This document shows positions 1 through 8,940 of a stretch of DNA of 64,000 bases, in pieces. The DNA comes from Bog-756 sp038210245 (GTDB taxonomy: Bacteria > Actinomycetota > Acidimicrobiia > Acidimicrobiales > RAAP-2), in NCBI GenBank assembly GCA_038210245.1, contig JBBQWW010000003.1:53884-117883 (forward strand), given 5' to 3'. Each line of letters begins with the position of its first letter. Position 1 is the first letter of the stretch. The notes under the pieces were generated by a model. The model worked only from the letters and a program-made list of their open reading frames with translations, had not been told where the DNA came from and ran no database searches. A program made the translations under genes and the position numbers.

Positions 1-552
1 TCCGATCCCCGGCTCACCCGCACCCGCATCGTCAACTCGCGACACCTGGGCCGTTTGGAGTCCCTCCTCGACGCCACCGGCGGCCGGATGGCCACCGGTG
101 GATCAGTGGACCACCACCAGCGGTGGATCGAGCCCACCGTGGTGGTCGACCCCGATCCCGACTCGGCTCTGATGCGGGAAGAGATCTTCGGCCCCATCCT
201 CCCGGTGCTCACGGTCGACTCGGTGGCCGAGGCCACGGCGTTCATCAACGGTCGGGACAAGCCGTTGGCCCTCTACCTGTTCACTGGCTCCCGGAACACC
301 GAGCGGGAAGTCATCGACTCGACCACGTCGGGCGGGGTCTGTGTCAACCACACCATGATGCACTTTCTGGTACCCGAGCTCCCCTTCGGGGGTGTGGGGG
401 CCAGCGGGACGGGGGCTTACCACGGTCGGGCGGGATTCGAGGAGCTGAGCCATCGCAAGCCGGTGCTCCGGCGTGGGATTCAACCCGACCTCTCGCTGAC
501 CTACCCGCCCTTCACCCAGGCCAAGGAGCGACTCCTCCGCCGGTTCCTCTGA
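1..552 (+). CDS. Aldehyde dehydrogenase, C-terminal part (5' end outside window)
   Basis: The reading frame is open from base 1 and encodes the last 183 residues of an NAD(P)-dependent aldehyde dehydrogenase that oxidises aldehydes to acids. The EEIFGPILPV motif of the family is clear, and the tail NHTMMHFLVPELPFGGVG followed by GTGAYHGRAGFEELSHRK is typical of the class 3 (ALDH3-like) group, which acts on fatty or aromatic aldehydes. The catalytic Cys and Glu lie upstream of the window and cannot be checked. Only 46 nt separate it from the next gene on the same strand, so co-transcription is likely. The exact substrate is unknown. Confidence 0.92.
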   Translation, partial: SDPRLTRTRIVNSRHLGRLESLLDATGGRMATGGSVDHHQRWIEPTVVVDPDPDSALMREEIFGPILPVLTVDSVAEATAFINGRDKPLALYLFTGSRNTEREVIDSTTSGGVCVNHTMMHFLVPELPFGGVGASGTGAYHGRAGFEELSHRKPVLRRGIQPDLSLTYPPFTQAKERLLRRFL

Positions 553-598
553 GCCACCGGCCGATGGGCTCGACGGGCCGTCCCGACGGTCTGCTTGA

Positions 599-1615
599 AT
601 GCCTGCTGTGACCGACACCTACCGACGCCTGCTGTTGGCCTCCCGTCCCCGGGGCCTGGTCGAGGCGGCCAACCTTCGCCTCGACGACTCCGCCGCCATC
701 CCCGAACCGGCCGACGGCCAGGCTCTCATCCGGGTCCGGTACTCGTCCATCGACCCCACCATCCGGACCTGGATGGACGACGCCCCCGGCTACCTCCCGC
801 CCATCGGGCTCGGCGAGGTGGTACGCGGCGGCGGCGTGGGTGAGGTGGTGGCCAGTCGGAGCGACCGCTACCAGCCCGGCCAACTGGTCTTCGGCATGCT
901 CGGGTGGCAGGAGTACGCGCTGGCCGACGAGGGCGAGGCGGCCATGACCGTACTGCCCCCGGGGCTCGATCCCACGGTGGCCATCGGGGTCCTCGGTGTC
1001 ACCGGGATGACCGCGTACTTCGGACTCTTCGACATCGGACGGCCCCAGGCCGGGGACACGGTGGTGGTGTCGGGAGCGGCCGGGGCCACCGGCTCGGTGG
1101 TGGGCCAACTGGCCCGCATCGAGGGAGCGGGCACCGTGGTGGGCATCGCCGGATCAGCCGAGAAGTGCGCGTGGCTCACCGATGAGTTGGGTTTCGACCA
1201 CGCCATCAACTACCGCGACGAAGAGGTGGGGAAGCGTCTCCGGGCCACCTGCCCCCGGGGCATCGACGTCTACTTCGACAACGTGGGCGGGGAGATCCTG
1301 GACGACTGCCTGGCTCAGCTGGCCATGAAGGCCAGGGTGGTGCTGTGCGGGGCCATCTCCCAGTACAACGAGGACCGGCCCGTTGGCCCCCGCAACTACC
1401 TCAACCTCATCGTCAAGCGGGCCCGCATGGAGGGCTTCCTCATCCTCGACTACCTGGACCGGTTCGCCGAGGCCCAGATCCGCATGGCCGGTTGGGTGAT
1501 GGAGGGCAAGATCCAGCACCGCGAGCACCTGGTGGAGGGGCTCGAGCACGCCGGGGAGGCCCTCAATCTGCTGTTCAGCGGCGGCAACACCGGCAAGGTG
1601 ATCGTCCGGCTCTGA
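599..1615 (+). CDS. NADPH-dependent MDR-family oxidoreductase (curcumin/prostaglandin reductase type)
   Basis: This 338-residue zinc-free medium-chain reductase probably reduces the carbon double bond of an alpha,beta-unsaturated ketone or aldehyde with NADPH. The N-terminal GroES-like domain contains SSIDPTIRTWM and the Rossmann domain carries SGAAGATGSVVGQLAR. DVYFDNVGGEILD and LCGAISQYN are typical of the leukotriene B4 12-hydroxydehydrogenase/CurA group. No Zn-binding cysteines are present, as expected for that group. The ATG at 599 gives the family N-terminus; no good Shine-Dalgarno sequence is seen. It sits between an aldehyde dehydrogenase and a CMD-family gene on the same strand. Confidence 0.9.
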   Translation: MPAVTDTYRRLLLASRPRGLVEAANLRLDDSAAIPEPADGQALIRVRYSSIDPTIRTWMDDAPGYLPPIGLGEVVRGGGVGEVVASRSDRYQPGQLVFGMLGWQEYALADEGEAAMTVLPPGLDPTVAIGVLGVTGMTAYFGLFDIGRPQAGDTVVVSGAAGATGSVVGQLARIEGAGTVVGIAGSAEKCAWLTDELGFDHAINYRDEEVGKRLRATCPRGIDVYFDNVGGEILDDCLAQLAMKARVVLCGAISQYNEDRPVGPRNYLNLIVKRARMEGFLILDYLDRFAEAQIRMAGWVMEGKIQHREHLVEGLEHAGEALNLLFSGGNTGKVIVRL

Positions 1616-1668
1616 CCGGCGACCCGGTACGGTTGACCCCTCCGGCCGCCCAGGGTACGGTCGCCGCC

Positions 1669-2652
1669 GTGCCCGCCGATCCGAGCCCGTCGAGCCCCTC
1701 GACGGCGGGAGGTCCCCTGGCCCGCCTGGCCCCGGTGGTGGGGGTGGCGTTCGACCGGCTGCAGTCCGACGTGTGGACGACGACGGCACCCGACCGCCTG
1801 GCCCTGGTCGATCTGCGTATCGCCCAACTGCTCGGCGACGACTCGGGACCCGGTGGCCACGCCTCTACCGCCGCCCTCCCTGCCGAGGCCCGGCATCGGG
1901 ACCTTCACCGGTGGCCGACGGCTCCGTCGTTCACCGCTGAGGAGAGGGTCTGCCTGGGGTTCGCCGAGCAGTTCGTCATCGATGTGGCCGGTGTCGATGA
2001 CCAGCTCCGCACCGCCCTCCGGTCGACCCTGGGGCCGACCGGGATGCTCGGTTTCGTGGTGGCGCTGTTCACCCTCGACTACGGCCGGCGGGTCTCAATG
2101 GTGCTGAATGGCCTGTTCCCCGAGGAGGCCGGTCCCCGGTCCGACGGTCCCGGCCACGGGGTCGTTGCTGAGGGCGGGCCGGTCGAAGGCCTGGCTCTGC
2201 TGCGCGTGTTCGACGAGCTGTCCCGGTCCGTGGCCCGGCTCGACTCGATCGACCCGGTGACCACCGAGCTGGTCCGGCTCCGGGGCGCCCGTCAGCACAA
2301 CTGCCGACTCTGCCAGTCGACCCGATCGGTCCGGGCCCTCGAGGCCGGGGCTGATGAGCCGCTGCTCGACATCACCGAGCGCTACGAGGACAGCGACTTG
2401 TCCGAGTCCGGCAAAGTGGCGTTGCGGCTGACCGATGCCATCATCACCGAACCCGGATCCGTGCGCGGGGCCCTGGCCGGATCGGTGCACCGGTGGTTCA
2501 CACCGTTGCAGGTGGTGGAGCTGGTCATGGACGTGATGCGCAACAGCGGCCAGAAGATCGCGGTGGCCCTGGCCGCCGACGATCCCCACGTGTCCTCGGG
2601 TTTCGAGCGGTTCGAGATCACCGAGGGCGGGGACGTCGTCTACCTGGCCTGA
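1669..2652 (+). CDS. Carboxymuconolactone decarboxylase/AhpD-like protein
   Basis: The 327-residue protein has an AhpD-type redox motif in its C-terminal half (RQHNCRLCQSTR, a Cys-x2-Cys pair) within a CMD all-helical domain. The N-terminal half resembles a degenerate second CMD domain without the cysteines. Members act as alkylhydroperoxidase-like reductases or decarboxylases. The GTG at 1669 was chosen because the frame upstream overlaps the preceding oxidoreductase and looks non-coding; no Shine-Dalgarno decides it. It follows the oxidoreductase by 53 nt, so it is probably in the same transcript. Its partner and substrate are unknown. Confidence 0.8.
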   Translation: MPADPSPSSPSTAGGPLARLAPVVGVAFDRLQSDVWTTTAPDRLALVDLRIAQLLGDDSGPGGHASTAALPAEARHRDLHRWPTAPSFTAEERVCLGFAEQFVIDVAGVDDQLRTALRSTLGPTGMLGFVVALFTLDYGRRVSMVLNGLFPEEAGPRSDGPGHGVVAEGGPVEGLALLRVFDELSRSVARLDSIDPVTTELVRLRGARQHNCRLCQSTRSVRALEAGADEPLLDITERYEDSDLSESGKVALRLTDAIITEPGSVRGALAGSVHRWFTPLQVVELVMDVMRNSGQKIAVALAADDPHVSSGFERFEITEGGDVVYLA

Positions 2653-2771
2653 GCGAGATCCCGTTCGTCAGTCTGCAGTCGAGCCCGGCGAGTCGGCCGA
2701 CAGGAACGGCTCGAAGGCACCGAGCTCCGTGCCCCGGAACCCAGTGGTTGGCTCCGCCGGCTCGGTCTCCA

Positions 2772-3494
2772 TCAGGCCCGCTCCGTTCCGGACGCGTCGT
2801 CATCGAACCGGAGTCGCCGATCGATCACCCGGATGGCCACCTCGTCGACGAGCAGATCGTGGGCGACGGCATAGGCCCGCAGCCGCACCAGGGCATCGGC
2901 CACGCTGATCCCCATCTGCACCGACACCATGCCGGAGGCCTGATGGACGATCAGGCGGAGATTGGACCCGGACTCGATCAGGGACGACAGGATGCCGACC
3001 GGAGTGTCGGCCTGCACGGTCAAGATGGTGCGGGAGACGACCTCGGCGATGACCAGAGAATCGGCATGCTGGTCGTCAGTCAAGAGGCCGGGACGGCTCC
3101 GGTACAGGTTGAGGGCACCCAGACCCACGCCGCCGACCATCAGGGGAAAGGCGAAGACGGATCGGACGCCGATGCTGATCGCCGCCGGGGTGAAGGCGAT
3201 CCACCGGGGGGTAGCCGGTTCGGTCAGATCCGGCTCGACCACCGCAGCGCTCTGGGCATGGGCGTCGAGGCCCGGTCCCTCTCCCAGCGTGAACTGCAGC
3301 TCCTCAAGGTGGGCGCCGACCTCATCGGTGGCCCAGAGCAGCCCGCGGGGGGATGCAGCAGCCATCAGCATGATGGCTGCTCCCTGGGTGGCGGACACCT
3401 CCGAGGCCACCAGGCAGAGACTGGCGAAGTTCGGGGCTTCGCCTCCGACCTCACCAAGGCGCGCCATGATGCGAAGGAGTCGGTCGGTGGCCAC
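2772..3494 (-). CDS. GAF and ANTAR domain protein (RNA-binding antiterminator type)
   Basis: A 240-residue cytoplasmic regulator. A GAF sensor domain spans about residues 20-155 (LQFTLGEGPGLDAHAQ, SVFAFPLMVGGVGLGALNLYR). A C-terminal ANTAR three-helix domain spans about 165-225 (HQASGMVSVQMG, ALVRLRAYAVAHD). ANTAR domains bind twin-hairpin RNA and suppress termination; GAF-ANTAR fusions are abundant in actinomycetes. The GTG start is fixed by an in-frame TGA six bases upstream. The ligand is not predictable. It stands alone, convergent with the CMD gene. Confidence 0.88.
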   Translation of the reverse strand: MATDRLLRIMARLGEVGGEAPNFASLCLVASEVSATQGAAIMLMAAASPRGLLWATDEVGAHLEELQFTLGEGPGLDAHAQSAAVVEPDLTEPATPRWIAFTPAAISIGVRSVFAFPLMVGGVGLGALNLYRSRPGLLTDDQHADSLVIAEVVSRTILTVQADTPVGILSSLIESGSNLRLIVHQASGMVSVQMGISVADALVRLRAYAVAHDLLVDEVAIRVIDRRLRFDDDASGTERA

Positions 3495-3718
3495 GACTCA
3501 GGTCCGGCAGCCGGGGGTGAGGTGACGACGCGCCGGCCCGACACCCGCTGATTCGGTTGTGCTCATCGCTCCCACTCTCACCTTGGACACAGCCATTGAC
3601 GGCCAGCGCAGCCATGCCTAGGAGCGGCGTTGAACAGAACCTCTACCGGGATGAATCAACCGGCAGTGGGCCTGGGTGCCACCGTACTCGTCTGGTGGTG
3701 GCCGGAGGAGGTCCACTG

Positions 3719-4081
3719 ATGCCCGGCGCCGAAATCGGGGAGACTGGCCCCATGGCGTTCGGTCAGCAGTCCGGTCCACCGGCCACGGCCCGGCAGGTCC
3801 AAGAGCTCGTGGCCCTGCTGCACGAAGCCGGCCACGTCGACTTCCGTGATGCCCGGGGCCCGATGGGGTTCACCCAGCGTCAGGCCGGGGGAAAGTTCAC
3901 CCGGGACGAGGCTGAGGCGTTCATCAGGCGGCTGCAAGAGGCCGGACCGCTCTCGGACGAGCCGGTGGTCCAGCCCCGCCCTCCCCGCCCCACCCCCGCG
4001 GCCCGCTCCTTGGTGCGGGTGTCCGATGAGCAGCTCGCCGCCGAACTCCGCCGGCGGGGTTGGACGGTCACCGAGCCGTAG
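3719..4081 (+). CDS. Conserved hypothetical actinobacterial protein
   Basis: A 120-residue hydrophilic protein without signal peptide or membrane segment. The conserved-looking core is HVDFRDARGPMGFTQRQ followed by KFTRDEAEAFIRRL, then a proline-rich linker and a C-terminal helix SDEQLAAELRRRGW. I do not recognise a function. The start at 3719 is favoured by GGAGGAGG seven bases upstream; the ATG at 3752 (MAFGQQSGPP) is a credible alternative with a GGGGAG nine bases upstream. It is convergent with the HTH gene at 4102. Confidence 0.65.
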   Translation: MPGAEIGETGPMAFGQQSGPPATARQVQELVALLHEAGHVDFRDARGPMGFTQRQAGGKFTRDEAEAFIRRLQEAGPLSDEPVVQPRPPRPTPAARSLVRVSDEQLAAELRRRGWTVTEP

Positions 4082-4101
4082 CCGTCACCCAGGCGACGCC
4101 G

Positions 4102-4452
4102 TCAGGACTGCTGGCGGACTTCCTTGGCGAATCGCGCAGCCAGCTGACGGGACACGCCGAAGGCGCGACCGATGTCGCCGATGCTCATGCCCTCCTCCAG
4201 GCCGGCGGCGGTGATGGAGATCCGCAGCCGGTGGCGGCACTCATCGAACTCGGCCAGCAGTTCGGTCATACGGAGCCGGCGTTCAGCCGAGTTCAGTTCG
4301 GTCAGCGCATCACTGAGGGTCACGCCCCGATCGAGCAGGGTGAGTCCCCGGGTGAAGCCCTTCCGGCTCTCCAGCAGGTGACTCCGCAGCTCGTCGCCCG
4401 AGTCCATCAGGCGGCCCACGTCGGCGATGACGGCGTCACGAGCGTCGGGCAT
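4102..4452 (-). CDS. Small helix-turn-helix protein
   Basis: A 116-residue, charge-rich helical protein. The C-terminus has a plausible helix-turn-helix (MSIGDIGRAFGVSRQLAARF, about residues 88-108) that resembles sigma-4 or HTH_23-type DNA-binding elements. The N-terminal about 80 residues look like a long alpha-helical or coiled-coil stretch. It probably acts as a small DNA-binding regulator, but neither target nor partner can be read from the sequence. Its ATG lies at 4452 and it is convergent with the hypothetical gene ending at 4081. Confidence 0.7.
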   Translation of the reverse strand: MPDARDAVIADVGRLMDSGDELRSHLLESRKGFTRGLTLLDRGVTLSDALTELNSAERRLRMTELLAEFDECRHRLRISITAAGLEEGMSIGDIGRAFGVSRQLAARFAKEVRQQS

Positions 4453-4541
4453 GGCTGGATTCTACGGCGGCCCAGCCAGCGGAGGTTTGCACTCGGGTGC
4501 AGGCCGCGGTGGAGCCGCCTCCCCGCCGGGGATTCCCGGAC

Positions 4542-5363
4542 TCAGACCTCGAGCTGCCAGAGGTCGTGGGCCACCACCACCGTGCCGCTGAACCCAGTGC
4601 GGGCCTCGGCCTCCCATTCGGACTCCGATCCCACCGCCGGGGCTGGGACCAGGTGGGTCAGCACCAGGGTGCCGACCCCGGCCCGCGACGCCGTGGCGGC
4701 GGCGTCCTCAATGGAGGAGTGGTAGTCCAAGATGTCCTGGATACGGGCGAACGGAATGGCCTCCACCAGCGATCGCCGGATGACCGTCTGGACGTAGACG
4801 TCGGCGCCGTCGCACAGGCGGCTGAGCCCGGCACACGGCACGGTGTCACCGGCGATCACCACCACCTTCCCCTCGGCCTCGATCCGATAGCCGACGGTCG
4901 GATGCACCGGGGCGTGGTCGGTCGGAGCGGCGATGATCCGCACCGACCCGTCGTCGTAGGCCACGCCGTCGTCGACCTCGGTGACCGAACAGGACGGATC
5001 CCAGTTCAGATCGTCGTGGTGGGCCGTGCGGTAGCCGATGTCGTCCGAGAGCATGGCCAGGGTCCGATCGACCAGCCCTTGGGTACCCGGCGGCCCCACC
5101 ACGGGAAGGGGATTGCGTTCGGGGGAGCCGACCCACCGCATGGTGATCACATCGTTGAGGTCGGTGGTGTGGTCACTGTGCAGGTGGGTGAGGAAGACGG
5201 CGGTGAAGGAGGCGGCCCCCGACCAGGCCGCGGCCGCCCGCATCAGCACCCCGCGACCACAGTCGAAGAGGAAGTCGCGACCACCGGTTCGGATCAGGGT
5301 GGCCGGCCCGGCCCGCTCCGGATCGGGGATCGGGCTGCCGGTGCCCAGGGTGACTAGCTGCAC
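4542..5363 (-). CDS. MBL-fold metallo-hydrolase (RNase Z/arylsulfatase-like)
   Basis: A metallo-beta-lactamase fold hydrolase of about 273 residues. The core begins LVTLGTGSPIPDPERAGPAT. The metal site THLHSDHTTDLND gives the HxHxDH signature, and later ligands are visible in VVIAGDTVPC and in LDYHSSIED and VLTHLVPAP. This pattern is shared by RNase Z and the bacterial arylsulfatase/phosphodiesterase branch; without the RNase Z exosite the second is more likely. I placed the start at the GTG at 5363, where family homology begins; an upstream GTG at 5399 would add 12 proline-rich residues. Confidence 0.85.
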   Translation of the reverse strand: MQLVTLGTGSPIPDPERAGPATLIRTGGRDFLFDCGRGVLMRAAAAWSGAASFTAVFLTHLHSDHTTDLNDVITMRWVGSPERNPLPVVGPPGTQGLVDRTLAMLSDDIGYRTAHHDDLNWDPSCSVTEVDDGVAYDDGSVRIIAAPTDHAPVHPTVGYRIEAEGKVVVIAGDTVPCAGLSRLCDGADVYVQTVIRRSLVEAIPFARIQDILDYHSSIEDAAATASRAGVGTLVLTHLVPAPAVGSESEWEAEARTGFSGTVVVAHDLWQLEV

Positions 5364-5465
5364 GGTCGACCGTCCGGGGGGACGGTGGGGGCGGGGCACT
5401 GGGAGGGTGTGGACACCTTGGTCATGATAACGGCCGGGACATCGACGGGTCAGGGGCCCGGATGG

Positions 5466-5702
5466 TCACGATCCCTCCTCCGATGGTCTCGGGGAGTTGC
5501 CGGGTGGCGCTGGGAACGGGTCGGACACCGCCCCCTGAACGGACGGTCGGGCCTGCTCGCCGAGTCGTACGAAGGAGTTCACGTACATGATTCGGAGGGC
5601 ATCGTGGAAGCCCCAGGTCCGGAAGGCCTCGGTCAGGCCCGGTGCCCCTGCTTCGAACTGGTCGGACCGGGAGGCATCCGCCGATTCGAGGAGGTCGTCC
5701 AT
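5466..5702 (-). pseudogene. C-terminal fragment of the frameshifted EthD-like gene
   Basis: This frame supplies the natural continuation of the gene starting at 6262: MDDLLESADASRSDQFEAGA, then FRTWGFHDALRIMYVNSFVRL. It is open upstream of its ATG (LNGDGTP immediately before), which is what a frame shift rather than an independent start predicts. No Shine-Dalgarno sequence precedes the ATG at 5702. Translated alone it would be a 78-residue orphan; joined to the upstream part it completes a protein of about 264 residues. Either a sequencing/assembly error or a real mutation could explain it. Confidence 0.6.
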
Positions 5703-6262
5703 CGGCGTCCCGTCGCCGTTGAGAGCTGTTCGACCCGCGGGGTCATGGACCGGAAGGCGGCCTCGGCCTGGTCGGTGTCCATCTCGTAGCAGTGGAGGAA
5801 GAGCGGGTCGGCACCGGCGGCGTTCTCGTACGGCGTGATCATGGTGTAGCCGGGTACGGTGGCCTCGGCGATGTAGCGGATGTGCACGAAATCTCCCCAG
5901 TCCCGCAGTTCCTGGGCCCGGCTGCGCTCGGTGGGGGAGATCAGGACCAGGGACAGCCCGAGGGTGGGTCGGCCGGTGACCCGGCCCTGGCCCGGCCGTG
6001 GATAGTGGTGGAACAGGTGGCCGGTCACTCCGTTGGGGGGCTCGGGGGCCTCGAACCGTTCGTCCACCTCGTAGACGGCCAGGTACTCGAACTCAGGCAG
6101 GACGCGGGGGAGGTCCACCCGGTCGCGGTGGGCGTTGCGCCACCAGGTGGCCCGATCGGCACCGGTGCCGCTGAGCACCTCGGGCACCCGCCCCGCCACG
6201 TACCCGTCGATCGGCCCCTCGGTCATCTCGAGGTAGAGGCCCGGGGTGATCCTGTCCTCCAT
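5633..6262 (-). CDS. EthD/Dabb-like protein, N-terminal part of a frameshifted gene
   Basis: The first about 180 residues look like a ferredoxin-fold EthD-type protein (YLAVYEVDERFEAPEP, LVLISPTERSRAQELRDW, HIRYIAEATVPGY, MDTDQAEAAFRSMTPRVEQL). After VEQL the frame degenerates into a Ser/Arg/Pro-rich tail (STATGRRWTTSSNRR), while the overlapping frame continues sensibly as LNGDGTPMDDLLES. One base is therefore missing, or two are extra, near 5720. The repaired gene would run 6262 to 5466. Function is unknown; EthD-like proteins often accompany oxidative degradation genes. Confidence 0.7.
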   Translation of the reverse strand: MEDRITPGLYLEMTEGPIDGYVAGRVPEVLSGTGADRATWWRNAHRDRVDLPRVLPEFEYLAVYEVDERFEAPEPPNGVTGHLFHHYPRPGQGRVTGRPTLGLSLVLISPTERSRAQELRDWGDFVHIRYIAEATVPGYTMITPYENAAGADPLFLHCYEMDTDQAEAAFRSMTPRVEQLSTATGRRWTTSSNRRMPPGPTSSKQGHRA

Positions 6263-6381
6263 GGCCTGCGTCGTAACACGTCGTCCCCGGAGGCGTCAAC
6301 GGGTCTTCCCCGCCGCAGGAACCGCGGACGTGCTGTCCGGAATTGGCCCGACTGGGGATCCGCTGGAGGCCGGTCCTGCCT

Positions 6382-6876
6382 TCAGCGCACCGCCTGGGTC
6401 GAGGTGCCGGTCGGCCACGCGGCCTCGGTCCCGGGCCGACGGCGCCGGCGGGGTACCTGCAGTGGTGCCGGGGCGGTGAGCACGGGAAGCGTCGAGTGTC
6501 GGATGATCCGCTCGCGGGTGCCACGGCCGAACGGGTGCCACCGACCGCTCCGGCGCTGGGACCCGACCAGGACCGCATCGCACCGCCGCGCCCGGGCCGC
6601 ATCGGCGATCACCTGTCCGATGGTGAAGCTGGTGGCGGTCGAGACTGAGCCGGTGGCATCGATGCCCTCCTCCAGAAGCTGAAGCACGGCGGTATCGACC
6701 AGCGCGGTGGCTTCGGGACCGGAGAGCTCGGCCAGGCCCCGTCCTCCGACCAGCACCCGGTTGGCATAGAGGATGTGGATCGAGCCGCCCTCATCTCGGG
6801 CCAGGGCGGTGGCGAAGCTCAGCGCCACCTGCGCCGCTGGGGTCTCATCGATGGCCACGAGCAGATGTCGAAACAT
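6382..6876 (-). CDS. Universal stress protein, UspA family
   Basis: A single-domain cytoplasmic Usp of 164 residues. The family start FRHLLVAIDETPAAQVAL, the helix LEEGIDATGSVSTATSF and the strand DAVLVGSQRR are present. The usual ATP-binding pattern G-x2-G-x9-G(S/T) is degraded to GSQRRSGRWHPFGRG, so it may not bind ATP. The C-terminal 25 residues are basic and atypical. I chose the ATG at 6876 (MFRHLL); a GTG three codons upstream is possible. It is isolated and divergent from the acyl-CoA ligase. Confidence 0.82.
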   Translation of the reverse strand: MFRHLLVAIDETPAAQVALSFATALARDEGGSIHILYANRVLVGGRGLAELSGPEATALVDTAVLQLLEEGIDATGSVSTATSFTIGQVIADAARARRCDAVLVGSQRRSGRWHPFGRGTRERIIRHSTLPVLTAPAPLQVPRRRRRPGTEAAWPTGTSTQAVR

Positions 6877-7150
6877 AGTTGTCACTTCGGTTCGAGTGGG
6901 CTCCGGCTGAAGCGACGGCGCCCTCGGCTGTTTGTTTCCACAATGTTAACTCCCAGCTGACGGTGGTGTCATACCATGCGGGGCCGTTCGGTCGCCGGCG
7001 GGCCGGGGGACCGTATCGGCCCTGGCCGGAGCGTCGGCCCCCGGGGTCGACGTGGTCGGTTGGGCAATCGGGATGGTAGGAACGGGAGGCACAGGACGAG
7101 TCGCCCCGTGTGGGCTCGTCGGAGCACCGGTCGTGGAGGAGAGAGATCGC

Positions 7151-8758
7151 ATGGACGAGCAGTCGGCAGCCGAGTTCCAACTGGCCGGCCAGGACATCCC
7201 GTGGCTGTTGCGGTACTGGGCCGACACCCAGCCCGACAAGACCTTCCTGATCTGGGAGCCCCGCGATGGCAAGGGCCGCCGGTGGACCTACGCCGAATTC
7301 TGGCTGGACGTCCGCCGGGTGGCCGTGGGCCTGGCCGGTCGGGGAGTGAGCGTGGGGGACAAGGTCCTCATCCATGCCGACAACTGCCCGGAGATGGTGG
7401 TGGCATGGTACGCCTGCGCCACCCTGGGAGCGGTGGGGGTGACCACCAACACCCGGTCGGTCCGGGCCGAGTTGGAGTTCTTCATCGCCAAGACCGGGTG
7501 CGTGGGGGCCATCACCCAACCCCAGTACGCCGCTCTGGTGGCTGCGGCCGGTCCCCACCTGGGTTGGACGGTGGTGACTGCGGACAACAGCGGCGACCCA
7601 CCGACGTCCGACCAGGTCGACCACGGGTCCGACCGGTTCGATGCCCTCTACGGACCGGCCGACGAGCTGGCCGAGCGGGAGCCCGACCCCATGGCCCCGG
7701 TGGGCATCCTGTTCACCTCAGGCACCACCTCGCAGCCCAAGGCGGTGGTCCACACCCACGCCAACGCCCTGTGGGCCGGCCGGGTCGGACCCACCAACAT
7801 CGCCATGGAGCACGACGACATCTACCTGGTGTTCCTGCCCTTCTTCCACGTCAACGCCCAGAGTTGGTCGTTCTGGACCACCTTGGGGGTCGGGGGAACC
7901 ATCGTCCTCCAGCCCAAGTTCTCGGCGTCACGACTCTGGGAGGTGGTGCTCAAGCACCAGGTCACCCACCTCTCACTGATTCCCTTCGTCTACAACGCCG
8001 TCGCCGGACAGCCCATCCCCGAGCACTCAGTGAAGGTGGGCGTGTTCGGCCTGATCGTCCCGGAACTGGAACAGTGGCTGGGCTTCCGAGTGGTGCCGGC
8101 CTACGGCATGACCGAGACGGTGATCCACGTCACCACCGACAGCCCGGGACGGATGGTGCCCAAGGGCTCGATGGGCAAGCCCACCCCGGGATACGAACTG
8201 TTGCTGGTCGACCGCGACACCGGTGAGGTGTGCCGCGACGGCCAGCCGGGCGAACTGTGGGTGCGGGGCACGCGCGGAATCCAGCTGTTCTACGAGTACT
8301 ACGACAATCCCGAGGCCATGACCAAGAGCTTCACCGACGACGGATGGTTCAAGACCGGCGACATCGTCCGCCTGGCCGAAGGGGGCAACTTCGTCTACTG
8401 CGACCGCGACGGTGACGTGCTGAAGGTGGGGGGCGAGAACGTCTCGGCCCGCGAGGTCGAGGACGTGTGCCGACAGGTGCCGGGCCTAACCGATGTGGCG
8501 GTGGTGGCCCAGTCCCATCCCATGCTCAACGAGGTTCCGGTGGCCTTCATCGTCAAAGGACCGGCCGCCGAGGCCGACGACGGTGTGCTCGAGAAGGCCA
8601 TCATCGAACGGTGCGCGGCCAACTTGGCCGACTTCAAGGTGCCGCGTGCGGTGTACGTGGTCGACGAGTTCCCGAAGGCCACGCTGGACAAGGTGGCCAA
8701 GAACCAGCTCCGAGCCATGGCCGACGAGCGGTTGCCGACCGCCTCGGCCGGTGGATGA
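7151..8758 (+). CDS. ATP-dependent acyl-CoA ligase (AMP-binding, crotonobetaine/carnitine-CoA ligase-like)
   Basis: A 535-residue ANL-superfamily enzyme that should activate a carboxylic acid through an acyl-adenylate and transfer it to CoA. Motif A3 (ILFTSGTTSQPKAVVHTH), motif A5 (VPAYGMTET), A7/A8 (WFKTGDIVRL, YCDRDGDVLKVGGENVS) and the catalytic Lys region (FPKATLDKVAKNQLR) are intact. The start at 7151 follows GGAGGAGAGA, a strong Shine-Dalgarno. Best resemblance is to the CaiC-like/medium-chain ligase branch; the substrate cannot be assigned. It heads a + strand run with a phosphotransferase and a hydrolase. Confidence 0.93.
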   Translation: MDEQSAAEFQLAGQDIPWLLRYWADTQPDKTFLIWEPRDGKGRRWTYAEFWLDVRRVAVGLAGRGVSVGDKVLIHADNCPEMVVAWYACATLGAVGVTTNTRSVRAELEFFIAKTGCVGAITQPQYAALVAAAGPHLGWTVVTADNSGDPPTSDQVDHGSDRFDALYGPADELAEREPDPMAPVGILFTSGTTSQPKAVVHTHANALWAGRVGPTNIAMEHDDIYLVFLPFFHVNAQSWSFWTTLGVGGTIVLQPKFSASRLWEVVLKHQVTHLSLIPFVYNAVAGQPIPEHSVKVGVFGLIVPELEQWLGFRVVPAYGMTETVIHVTTDSPGRMVPKGSMGKPTPGYELLLVDRDTGEVCRDGQPGELWVRGTRGIQLFYEYYDNPEAMTKSFTDDGWFKTGDIVRLAEGGNFVYCDRDGDVLKVGGENVSAREVEDVCRQVPGLTDVAVVAQSHPMLNEVPVAFIVKGPAAEADDGVLEKAIIERCAANLADFKVPRAVYVVDEFPKATLDKVAKNQLRAMADERLPTASAGG

Positions 8759-8940
8759 GGCCCCCGGACGGTCCGTCGGTCCGTCACCGGTGGGGATGGA
8801 ACGGGCCCTCGGCCGCACGGTGCGGTGGGTGGAGGTGGCCCGGGCCCGGGGAGGCCCGTCGGCGGGGTGGTGTCGGGCCACACCGCTCCTCGGGCCGGGA
8901 GGCCACCTAGGCTGGCGGGCGTGAAGGAGCACCACCCCTC

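Noticed and set aside
3629..3653. GTTG-N15-GGGATG as another SigB-like promoter before the gene at 3719
   Set aside because: Both halves deviate from the motif seen at the stress genes and the gene is not a known stress type.
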